A stretch of DNA of 5,321 bases from Clostridia bacterium (GTDB lineage Bacteria; Bacillota; Clostridia; Christensenellales; Aristaeellaceae): contig JAFZRB010000106.1 in assembly GCA_017620115.1 (NCBI GenBank), positions 1 through 5,321 of the forward strand. Reading direction: 5' to 3'. The stretch's first letter is position 1. Every line of letters begins with the position of its first letter. Below are positions 1-4,765 of the stretch, piece after piece. The notes beneath the pieces were generated by a model. That model did not search any database and had not been told where the DNA came from. It saw nothing but the letters and a program-made list of their open reading frames with translations. Position numbers and translations under genes: made by a program.

Positions 1-198
1 CTGGCCTTCGCCGTGGCGCTGCGGCTGCCCCTGCCGGAGACGCGCGACATGCTGGCCAAAGCGGGCTTTTCGCTGTCGCACAGCAGCAAATTCGACCTGA
101 TCGTGGAGTACTTCCTCCGCAAGGGCGTTTACGACATCTACGAGATCAACGACGCGCTGTTCTCGTTCGATCAGAAGCTGCTCGGATCGGGCATATAA
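1..198 (+). CDS. 3' end of a gene entering from the left; macro-domain-protein-like C-terminal tail
   Basis: The reading frame is open from the first base and ends with TAA at 196-198, giving the last 65 residues; the start lies outside the window. The fragment is helical and ends in a segment with the pattern ETRDMLAKAGFSLSHSSKFD, then VEYFLRKGVYDIYEIND and a final FDQKLLGS. From memory, this tail (leucine-rich start, AGF/AGY-LSHSSKFD, IVEYF, INEALFAFDQ) recurs at the C-terminus of Firmicute macro-domain (Appr-1''-p processing type) proteins and some other multidomain proteins, where it looks like a small helical, XRE-like domain. The macro domain itself would lie to the left and cannot be seen, so the function stays open. 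No convincing terminator follows: the next gene's possible promoter begins about 28 bases after the stop. The coding assignment is secure; the family is moderate to low confidence. Confidence 0.7.
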   Translation: MAFAVALRLPLPETRDMLAKAGFSLSHSSKFDLIVEYFLRKGVYDIYEINDALFSFDQKLLGSGI

Positions 199-225
199 CT
201 TCTACCTGTGTTCGACAGCGGCGCA

Positions 226-254
226 TTGCGCGCTCGCGCGTTTTGCCCTATGAT
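226..254 (+). promoter_or_regulatory. Possible sigma-A promoter of the XRE-P-loop-CYTH gene
   Basis: A good -10 hexamer, TATGAT (249-254), lies 17 bases after a weak -35, TTGCGC (226-231). Transcription would start near 261, giving a very short leader that begins at the ribosome binding site. The spacer holds the inverted repeat GCGCG-CT-CGCGC (228-239). That would be a natural place for an autoregulatory operator, because the gene product has its own XRE domain. The -35 matches consensus at only three positions. Confidence 0.4.
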
Positions 255-260
255 AGTACT

Positions 261-269
261 GGGAGGTGG
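261..269 (+). promoter_or_regulatory. Ribosome binding site that fixes the start at 274
   Basis: GGGAGGTGG ends a few bases before the ATG at 274; the GGAGG core (262-266) has a 7-base spacing. The frame stays open upstream to a GTG at 208, but that start has no Shine-Dalgarno sequence, would lie upstream of the possible promoter and would add 22 residues before a normal XRE domain start. ATG 274 is therefore preferred. Confidence 0.8.
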
Positions 270-273
270 TGGC

Positions 274-1572
274 ATGCAGGATTATGCGTTCGGAAACAGG
301 CTCTTTGAGCTCAGGAAAAAGGCGGGGCTCTCCCAGACGGAGCTGGGAAAGCTGCTGGGCGTGACGAACAAGGCCGTGTCCAAATGGGAAAACGGAAGCG
401 CGAAACCCGCGCTGGGCACGGCGCAGCGGCTGGCGGACGCGCTGAACGTGGCCCTGAACGAGCTGCTCGACCCGCCCGCCGGCGGGAAGAAGATCAGCAA
501 AATCGTGATCACGGGCGGCCCCTGCGCGGGCAAGACGACCGCCATGAGCTGGATCCAGAACGCCTTCTCGAAAAAGGGCTACGCGACCCTCTTCATCGAC
601 GAGACGGCGACGCAGCTGATTTCCGGCGGCGCCGCGCCCTGGCTCTCGCAGTCCGGGCGGGACTTCCAGCGCTGGCTGATGCAGCTGCAGCTGGACAAGG
701 AGCGTGTTTTCACGGAAATCGCCCGCACGCTGAAGAGCGACAAGGCGCTCATCGTGTGCGACCGCGGCGCGCTGGATAACCGGGCCTACATGACGGACGC
801 GGATTTCCGCTACGTGCTGCGCTGCATGAACACCAACGAGGTGGCGCTCCGGGATCAGTACGACGCGGTATTCCATCTGGTCACGGCGGCCAAGGGCGCG
901 GAACGGTTCTACACCCGCGCGAACAACACGGCGCGCACGGAGACGGCGGAGCAGGCCGCCGCGCTGGACGACAGGCTGATCGCCGCCTGGACGGGACATC
1001 CCCACCTGCGCGTGATCGACAACAGCAGCGCGTTCGACGAGAAGATGCGCCGCCTGATCGCGGAGATCTCCGCCTTCCTGGGCGAACCCGAGCCCATGGA
1101 AATCGAGAAGAAGTTCCTGATCGCCTATCCCGACATCAGGGAACTGGAAAAGCGCCCCAACTGCCGCAGGGTGGATATCGTTCAGACCTACCTGCTGTGC
1201 GACGACGGGGAAGCGCGCGTGCGCCAGCGCGGGCAGGACGGCCATTACGTCTACTTCCTGACCCGCAAGCGCAAGGTGGCGGACGGCAAGCGCATAGAGA
1301 TCGAGGAGCGGCTCACGCAGGACGAATACCTCGCCCTGCTGCCCCAGGCCGATCCCGCCTGCCGCCCCATCCGCAAGCAGCGCTACTGCCTCAGCGAAAA
1401 CGGCTTCTACTACGAGATCGACGTCTATCCCGAATGGAAGCGTCAGGCGATCCTGGAGATCGAGCTGCGCGACGAAAACCAGCCGTTCACCCTGCCCGAC
1501 TGCGTGGAGGTCATCCGGGACGTGACGAACGACGAGTCGTTCACCAACCACGCGCTGGCCCGGCTGAAGTAA
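274..1572 (+). CDS. XRE HTH - NadR/TTD14-like P-loop (AAA_28) - CYTH fusion protein
   Basis: This 432-residue cytoplasmic protein has three domains. Residues about 5-63 form an XRE/HTH_3 DNA-binding domain with the recognition helix near TNKAVSKWENG (31-41). Residues about 77-255 form a P-loop domain of the AAA_28 (NadR/TTD14-like) type: Walker A GGPCAGKTT (81-89), a Walker B/DRG motif VCDRG (161-165), and a lid/C-terminal part with RANNTARTE and WTGHPHLRVIDN. Residues about 275-432 form a CYTH domain starting with the signature EIEKK (276-280, ExExK). Its other charged tunnel strands are visible: EARVRQR (313-319), TRKRK (330-334), EIEER (342-346), EIDVY (381-385) and LEIEL (394-398). CYTH enzymes usually hydrolyse or cyclise triphosphate compounds using divalent metal, and AAA_28 domains bind ATP or GTP. 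Drosophila TTD14 has a comparable P-loop plus CYTH-like layout, without the HTH. All signature residues are present, so an active enzyme is likely, but the substrate is unknown. The HTH suggests a nucleotide-responsive or self-regulating transcription factor; that role is inferred. Confidence 0.93.
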   Translation: MQDYAFGNRLFELRKKAGLSQTELGKLLGVTNKAVSKWENGSAKPALGTAQRLADALNVALNELLDPPAGGKKISKIVITGGPCAGKTTAMSWIQNAFSKKGYATLFIDETATQLISGGAAPWLSQSGRDFQRWLMQLQLDKERVFTEIARTLKSDKALIVCDRGALDNRAYMTDADFRYVLRCMNTNEVALRDQYDAVFHLVTAAKGAERFYTRANNTARTETAEQAAALDDRLIAAWTGHPHLRVIDNSSAFDEKMRRLIAEISAFLGEPEPMEIEKKFLIAYPDIRELEKRPNCRRVDIVQTYLLCDDGEARVRQRGQDGHYVYFLTRKRKVADGKRIEIEERLTQDEYLALLPQADPACRPIRKQRYCLSENGFYYEIDVYPEWKRQAILEIELRDENQPFTLPDCVEVIRDVTNDESFTNHALARLK

Positions 1573-1574
1573 TT

Positions 1575-1603
1575 CGGCCCCGCGAAGAGCGGGGAAGGGG
1601 CCG
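1575..1603. terminator. GC-rich hairpin after the CYTH-fusion gene, possible weak terminator
   Basis: Three bases after the stop, CGGCCCC (1575-1581) pairs with GGGGCCG (1597-1603). A competing inner hairpin, CCCCGC (1578-1583) with GCGGGG (1589-1594) and a GAAGA loop, uses the same C-tract, so only one can form at a time. No U-tract follows directly; the first T-run (about 1620-1623) is too distant for a canonical intrinsic terminator. It may protect the mRNA 3' end or terminate weakly. Confidence 0.4.
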
Positions 1604-1624
1604 GATCGCATCGGCAAACTTTTA

Positions 1625-1651
1625 TTGACGCCATTGCCCCGGCGGTATAAA
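1625..1651 (+). promoter_or_regulatory. Possible promoter 1 of the vWA gene (15-bp spacer)
   Basis: TTGACG (1625-1630), a near-perfect -35, is followed after 15 bases by TATAAA (1646-1651). The hexamers are good but the spacer is shorter than the favoured 17, so use in vivo is uncertain. The -10 lies just inside a nested inverted repeat (1638-1682), which could mean repression or only chance. Confidence 0.3.
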
Positions 1652-1682
1652 CGATTTGTCGCTTTTCAGGCGACCCGCCGGG
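1638..1682. repeat. Nested inverted repeat upstream of the vWA gene
   Basis: CCCGGCGG (1638-1645) is an exact reverse complement of CCGCCGGG (1675-1682). Inside them, GTCGC (1658-1662) pairs with GCGAC (1670-1674) around a TTTTCAG loop. The two 3' arms are directly adjacent; the two 5' arms are separated by 12 bases that hold TATAAA. It could be an operator or an RNA structure with a bulge. It is not a standard terminator, because no T-run follows. Confidence 0.5.
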
Positions 1683-1692
1683 CCCTCCTCTC

Positions 1693-1701
1693 TGCTACAA
1701 T
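1693..1701 (+). promoter_or_regulatory. Possible extended -10 promoter 2 of the vWA gene
   Basis: TGCTACAAT is an extended -10 element (TGn followed by TACAAT at 1696-1701). No recognisable -35 lies 16-18 bases upstream, which extended -10 promoters can tolerate. Transcription would start near 1708, leaving a leader of about 46 bases before the ATG at 1754. Confidence 0.42.
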
Positions 1702-1753
1702 GTCATCGTAAGGCAAACAAAGCCTCGGACAAAAGCAGACGGGAGGGTTTTTT

Positions 1754-2407
1754 ATGAAAAAGAATCTCACGGAAATGGTCTTCATCCTCGACCGCTCCGG
1801 CTCCATGGCGGGCCTCGAGGCGGACACCATCGGCGGCTTCAACAGCATGATCGAGCGCCAGAAGCAGGCCAGGGGCGAAGCGCTGGTATCCACCGTGCTG
1901 TTCTCCAACGACAGCGCTGTGATCCACGACCGCGTCGACCTGAAAAACATCCGCCCCATGACCGCACGGGAGTATTTCGTGGGCGGCAGCACGGCGCTGA
2001 TCGACGCCATCGGCGGAGCCATCCACCACATAGGCAACATTCACAAATACATTCGCGAGGAGGACAGGCCGGAGCACACCGTGTTCGTGATCACCACCGA
2101 CGGCATGGAGAACGCCAGCCGCCGCTACACCAGCGACGAGGTGAAGGCCATGGTCAAGCGGCAGAAGGAGAAATACGGCTGGGAATTCCTCTTCCTGGGC
2201 GCGAACATCGACGCCGTGGAGACGGCCGCGCATTTCGGCATCGGGGCCGACCGCGCCGTCACCTTCCACAACGACGCGGCCGGGCAGGCGCTGAATTACA
2301 GCGAGGTCAGCGAGGCGGTGAGCGCCGTGCGCGCCAGCAGGCCGCTGGGAGCCTCGTGGAAGCAGAAGATCGAGCAGGATTTCAAGACGAGAAAGGCGCG
2401 CAGATAA
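1754..2407 (+). CDS. Stand-alone von Willebrand factor type A (vWA) domain protein
   Basis: This 217-residue protein is nearly all one vWA domain. The metal-ion-dependent adhesion site is intact: DRSGS (13-17, DxSxS), the conserved threonine in GGSTALID (T80) and the later aspartate in TTDG (D116). The Rossmann-like beta strands MVFILD, ALVSTVLF, TVFVITT and WEFLFLGA are visible. There is no signal peptide or membrane segment, so it is cytoplasmic. The C-terminal part (FLGANIDAVETAAHFGIG onward, ending in a basic tail) is typical of small bacterial vWA proteins that are poorly characterised and usually act as metal-dependent protein-binding modules. The start is supported by GGGAGGG (1741-1747), 6 bases before the ATG. 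It has its own possible promoters and lies 181 bases after the CYTH-fusion gene, so co-transcription is possible but not required. No partner such as a MoxR ATPase or a ter gene is visible here, so its target is unknown. Confidence 0.93.
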   Translation: MKKNLTEMVFILDRSGSMAGLEADTIGGFNSMIERQKQARGEALVSTVLFSNDSAVIHDRVDLKNIRPMTAREYFVGGSTALIDAIGGAIHHIGNIHKYIREEDRPEHTVFVITTDGMENASRRYTSDEVKAMVKRQKEKYGWEFLFLGANIDAVETAAHFGIGADRAVTFHNDAAGQALNYSEVSEAVSAVRASRPLGASWKQKIEQDFKTRKARR

Positions 2408-2417
2408 GGGAAAAGAA

Positions 2418-2449
2418 GCCGGGCCCCCGCAGCTGAACGGAGGCCCGGC
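2418..2449. terminator. Hairpin terminator between convergent genes, stronger for the minus strand
   Basis: GCCGGGCC (2418-2425) pairs exactly with GGCCCGGC (2442-2449). After a C/A mismatch, a further CCG/CGG stem (2427-2429 with 2438-2440) closes on an 8-base loop. Read on the minus strand, the stem is followed by TTCTTTT, a fair U-tract ending the carboxypeptidase transcript. On the plus strand the vWA stop is only 10 bases upstream and the following GTTATGT is a poor U-tract. It probably works for both strands, better for minus. Confidence 0.75.
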
Positions 2450-2487
2450 GTTATGTCATATCGATTGGCGCTGAAGGCGCGGCCTGC

Positions 2488-3975
2488 TCACGCGCGGTAC
2501 TTCGGCCGGCGTCTCTGAGCGCGGGCGCGGGCGGCGCGCTGCCTGGCGCGTTCACGCGCCCGCTTGCGGGCCTGCGCGCGCCGGCGCGCGCGGCGGATGG
2601 CCGAGACGATCCTGGCCACGATCAGGATCAGCAGAAAGAGCAGAAGAAAGGCCAGCGCGAAATAAACCCACTTAGGCACGCGCTCCAGCAGGCTCCCGAT
2701 CCCGCTCACACGGGCGGCGGGCGCGGCGTTGACCGCCCGGTCGGACACCAGCACGGCCGTGATCACGTCGCCTTCGGGCGGCGTGAAGGTCAGCCGGCCC
2801 ATCACGGTGCCCACGTCGAGCGGCGCGGTGAAATCATGGGTGTATTCGATGGTCAGGCTGTCCCGGAACGACTGGAGCAGATCGCCCAGATTGTCCACAT
2901 GGATGGTCGCTTCATACGACCCGGCGCGGTTGATCAGCGCGTTCAGCCGGATCACGCTGCCGGAGGCGTCGTCCTCCGAGGCCCCGGAGATGGGCACCGT
3001 GAGGTTCAGCATGTCGTACAGCTCCGCGAACGTATACGTCCGGTACTGCGCGAAGCCATAATTGAGCAGGCGTTTGGCGTCCTGCCACTTGGCGTTGACG
3101 AAGGCGGTGGTGCTCTTCAGCGCCACGCAGATCAGCTTGACGCCGTTCTTATCCGCCGCGCTCACCAGGCACTGGCCCGCGGCGCTGGTAGTGCCGGTCT
3201 TGACGCCCGTCGCGCCGGAGTAGCGGAATTCGCTGCCGTAAACGACCAGCAGGTTGGAGTTCTGAATGATGTACTCGCCGCGCAGGTTGGTGGGGCTCAT
3301 CGTGTACTGGCCGGTGCCGACGATGCGGCGCACGGTGGCGTTCTGCATGGCGGCGCGGGTGATGATCGCCAGATCGCGCGCGGTGGTGTAGTGGCCGTCC
3401 GCGGTGTAGCCGTGGGGGTTCACGAAGTGCGTGCCCGTGCAGCCAAGCTCCTTCGCGCGGTCGTTCATCATGTCCACGAAGCCGTCAATGCTGCCGCCCA
3501 CGAGCACGGCCACCGCGTTGGCGGCGTCGTTGCCCGAGCGCAGCATCATGCCGTACAGCAGGTCGGTGAACGTCATTTCCTCGCCCACCGTGATGGGCAC
3601 GACCGAGGAATCCTTGGGAATATCCTCCGCGGCGCGCGGCACGGTAATGACCTCGTTCAGCGCGCCCGCGTGATACTCGACCGCCAGCAGCAGCGTCATG
3701 ATCTTGGTGATGCTGGCCGGGTTCATGCGGACGTCGGCGTTTTTCTCCATCAGCACGCGCCCGTCCTCCTGATTGATGAGGATGAAGGACTGCGCGTAGA
3801 TCTGATCGGGCGTGAGCGCCTCCGGGTGGTCCTGGTCATACCGGGGAACGGACGCGTCGAACGGCGGCAGCGTGGGCGATGGCGTGGCCGTGGGCGCGGC
3901 GTGCGCCAACGTGCCGCCAAACAGCAGCAGGAGCGCCGCGCACAGGGCGGATAATTTTAAGCGTATGGAACGCAT
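2488..3975 (-). CDS. DacF-type D-alanyl-D-alanine carboxypeptidase (penicillin-binding protein, family S11)
   Basis: This 495-residue enzyme removes the terminal D-alanine from peptidoglycan stem peptides outside the membrane, limiting cross-linking. A signal peptide (1-26: basic start, leucine core, AHA before the likely cut) is followed by a Pro/Thr-rich linker to about residue 40. The peptidase S11 domain (about 55-315) has all three active-site motifs: SITK (88-91, nucleophile S88 and K91), SGN (147-149) and KTG (259-261). The next region, about 315-415, is beta-rich and matches the usual PBP5_C-like domain. A membrane helix at about 436-457 anchors the C-terminus. Residues 461-495 form a strikingly basic tail with 17 arginines and 2 lysines, expected in the cytosol; S11 enzymes more often end in a short amphipathic anchor. 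The start has AAAGGA (3985-3990) 9 bases upstream. It is a single-gene unit with its own promoter. The enzyme class is secure; the paralogue name is not. Confidence 0.96.
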   Translation of the reverse strand: MRSIRLKLSALCAALLLLFGGTLAHAAPTATPSPTLPPFDASVPRYDQDHPEALTPDQIYAQSFILINQEDGRVLMEKNADVRMNPASITKIMTLLLAVEYHAGALNEVITVPRAAEDIPKDSSVVPITVGEEMTFTDLLYGMMLRSGNDAANAVAVLVGGSIDGFVDMMNDRAKELGCTGTHFVNPHGYTADGHYTTARDLAIITRAAMQNATVRRIVGTGQYTMSPTNLRGEYIIQNSNLLVVYGSEFRYSGATGVKTGTTSAAGQCLVSAADKNGVKLICVALKSTTAFVNAKWQDAKRLLNYGFAQYRTYTFAELYDMLNLTVPISGASEDDASGSVIRLNALINRAGSYEATIHVDNLGDLLQSFRDSLTIEYTHDFTAPLDVGTVMGRLTFTPPEGDVITAVLVSDRAVNAAPAARVSGIGSLLERVPKWVYFALAFLLLFLLILIVARIVSAIRRARRRAQARKRARERARQRAARARAQRRRPKYRA

Positions 3976-4047
3976 GGATGCCGATCCTTTCTGCAGGGAA
4001 TAGAGGGCGCCGCCCGATTCGCCGGCCAGCGCGCGCCTCCTCTTTAT

Positions 4048-4076
4048 ATCATATCACTGATTCGCATATTTGTACA
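4048..4076 (-). promoter_or_regulatory. Extended -10 promoter of the carboxypeptidase gene
   Basis: On the minus strand, TGTACA (4071-4076, four of six -35 matches) is followed after exactly 17 bases by TATGAT (4048-4053). A TG one base upstream of the -10 makes it an extended -10. Transcription would start near 4041, giving a leader of about 65 bases before the ATG at 3975. Confidence 0.65.
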
Positions 4077-4080
4077 GCCC

Positions 4081-4099
4081 GGCCGGACATTTTCCGGCC
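4081..4099. repeat. Perfect 7-bp hairpin just upstream of the carboxypeptidase promoter
   Basis: GGCCGGA (4081-4087) pairs exactly with TCCGGCC (4093-4099) around a CATTT loop. It lies between the tRNA terminator and the carboxypeptidase -35, which begins 5 bases away. It could be a regulator-binding site or a back-up terminator stem for the tRNA operon. No T-run follows on the minus strand, so the second is less likely. Confidence 0.45.
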
Positions 4100-4129
4100 T
4101 TCCCCGGCCTGCGGCGGCGAAACGGCCGC

Positions 4130-4159
4130 AAAAAAACAGGCCCGGTTGACCCAGACCTG
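4130..4159 (-). terminator. Intrinsic terminator of the tRNA operon
   Basis: On the minus strand, CAGGTCTGG pairs over 9 positions (two G-U pairs) with CCGGGCCTG around a GTCAA loop, directly followed by seven T. It begins 6 bases after the encoded CCA of tRNA-Cys, so this is the end of the operon. Confidence 0.93.
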
Positions 4160-4164
4160 ATTGA

Positions 4165-4239
4165 TGGAGGCACCATCCGGATTCGGACCGGAGCATGAGG
4201 ATTTTGCAGACCCTTGCCTTACCACTTGGCTATGGTGCC
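4165..4239 (-). tRNA. tRNA-Cys (anticodon GCA)
   Basis: A full cloverleaf can be drawn. The acceptor GGCACCA pairs with TGGTGCC, the discriminator is U and CCA is encoded (4165-4167). The anticodon loop is CTGCAAA with GCA at 4205-4207, and the T-arm is TCCGG/CCGGA. U73 is the known cysteine identity element. It is last in the five-tRNA operon, 7 bases after tRNA-Gly and just before the terminator. Confidence 0.96.
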
Positions 4240-4246
4240 TTACAAA

Positions 4247-4322
4247 TGGAGCGGTAGACGAGACTCGGACTCGCGACCTCCACCTTGGCAAGGTGGCGCT
4301 CTACCAACTGAGCTACTACCGC
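4247..4322 (-). tRNA. tRNA-Gly (anticodon GCC)
   Basis: The acceptor GCGGTAG pairs exactly with CTACCGC, the discriminator is U and CCA is encoded (4247-4249). The anticodon stem CCACC/GGTGG encloses TTGCCAA with GCC at 4287-4289, and the D-arm has the standard AGCTCAGTTGGTAGAGC pattern. It is fourth in the operon and reads GGC and GGU codons. Confidence 0.97.
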
Positions 4323-4328
4323 AAAAGG

Positions 4329-4401
4329 TGCCTTGGGGCGGAATTGAACCACCGACACTGTGATTTTCAGTCACATGCTCTACCAACTGAGCTACCAAGG
4401 C
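4329..4401 (-). tRNA. tRNA-Phe (anticodon GAA), without a complete encoded CCA
   Basis: The acceptor GCCTTGG pairs exactly with CCAAGGC and the discriminator is A. The anticodon stem TGTGA/TCACA encloses CTGAAAA with GAA at 4366-4368. Unlike its four neighbours, the gene is followed by CCT rather than CCA, so the terminal A must be added after transcription by the CCA-adding enzyme. It is third in the operon, 3 bases after tRNA-Asp. Confidence 0.97.
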
Positions 4402-4404
4402 TTA

Positions 4405-4481
4405 TGGCGACCCGGAAGGGGCTCGAACCCTCGACCTCCAGCGTGACAGGCTGGCGTACTAACCAACTGTACTACCGGGCC
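4405..4481 (-). tRNA. tRNA-Asp (anticodon GTC)
   Basis: The acceptor GGCCCGG pairs with CCGGGTC (one G-U pair), the discriminator is G as expected for aspartate, and CCA is encoded (4405-4407). The anticodon loop CTGTCAC has GTC at 4445-4447, and the T-arm is GAGGG/CCCCT around TTCGAGC with a G-U pair. It is second in the operon, 7 bases after tRNA-Val. Confidence 0.97.
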
Positions 4482-4488
4482 ATATAAC

Positions 4489-4564
4489 TGGTGGGAACAA
4501 CAGGGCTCGAACCTGTGACCCTTTGCTTGTAAGGCAAATGCTCTCCCAACTGAGCTATGCTCCC
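4489..4564 (-). tRNA. tRNA-Val (anticodon TAC)
   Basis: The acceptor GGGAGCA pairs with TGTTCCC (one G-U pair), the discriminator is A and CCA is encoded (4489-4491). The anticodon stem TTTGC/GCAAA encloses CTTACAA with TAC at 4529-4531; the T-arm is ACAGG/CCTGT. It is the first tRNA of the operon, about 35 bases after the predicted transcription start. Confidence 0.97.
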
Positions 4565-4578
4565 TCGCACCCTGTTCC

Positions 4579-4601
4579 CTCGCCGCTTTCGCAACGACGA
4601 G
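4579..4601 (-). other. 5' leader hairpin of the tRNA transcript
   Basis: On the minus strand, CTCGTCGTT pairs with AGCGGCGAG (9 bp, including two G-U pairs) around a GCGAA loop. It sits 4 bases after the -10 element, so the stem starts at or next to the predicted transcription start. The precursor would carry a structured 5' end, removed by RNase P at the tRNA-Val junction. Confidence 0.55.
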
Positions 4602-4605
4602 AGAT

Positions 4606-4634
4606 ATTATACACGGTCTCCACTCCTTTGTCAA
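4606..4634 (-). promoter_or_regulatory. Perfect-consensus sigma-A promoter of the tRNA operon
   Basis: On the minus strand, TTGACA (4629-4634) is followed after exactly 17 bases by TATAAT (4606-4611). All 12 hexamer positions match consensus at the ideal spacing. An A/T-rich stretch (about 4640-4662) with A-tracts lies farther upstream and may act as an UP-like element, although a GGGGG run separates it from the -35. The predicted start is near 4599. Confidence 0.95.
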
Positions 4635-4711
4635 CCCCCAAATCATCATTTTTCTTATTTTGAGAACCGAAAGCCCGTTATTATGTGAAAAGCGACGACG
4701 ACGCGCCGACG

Positions 4712-4748
4712 AAAAAGCCGCGCGGAAGCGCATCGTCTCCCGCGCGGC
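4712..4748 (-). terminator. Intrinsic terminator of the pepC transcript
   Basis: On the minus strand, GCCGCGCGG pairs exactly over 9 bp with CCGCGCGGC around a 14-base loop, directly followed by TTTTT. It starts 17 bases after the pepC stop codon, ending that unit before the tRNA promoter. Confidence 0.92.
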
Positions 4749-4765
4749 GCATCGTCGTTCGCCTG

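Noticed and set aside
221..245. GC-rich hairpin plus TTTT as a terminator of the first gene
   Set aside because: The stem is only 4-5 bp with a very small loop and the T-run is four bases. It fits better as part of the promoter region, so termination here is not supported.
208..273. Upstream GTG start adding 22 residues to the XRE-fusion protein
   Set aside because: There is no ribosome binding site before it, it lies upstream of the possible promoter, and the ATG at 274 has a GGAGG at good spacing and gives a normal XRE start.
202..1617. 471-codon open frame on the minus strand opposite the CYTH-fusion gene
   Set aside because: Its composition (long runs of V, A, R, H, G, L without domain motifs) is typical of an antisense shadow of a GC-rich gene, while the plus strand has three recognisable domains and a strong ribosome binding site.
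1711..1725. AGGC/GCCT inverted repeat in the vWA leader
   Set aside because: Only 4 bp with a 7-base loop; too weak to call a regulatory structure.
2836..3954. 372-codon plus-strand open frame opposite the carboxypeptidase gene
   Set aside because: It is rich in Arg, His, Gly and Val with no recognisable motif; the minus-strand frame has a signal peptide and all S11 active-site motifs.
4111..4129. GCGGC/GCCGC hairpin beside the tRNA terminator
   Set aside because: The stem is 5 bp and expected by chance in this GC-rich stretch. The adjacent A-run already belongs to the much stronger tRNA terminator.
4161..4487. Plus-strand open frame across the tRNA genes
   Set aside because: The stretch is fully explained by tRNAs. 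Its residues such as ETRTRD and GLEPSTSSVTG are a well-known artefact of translating antisense tRNA genes.
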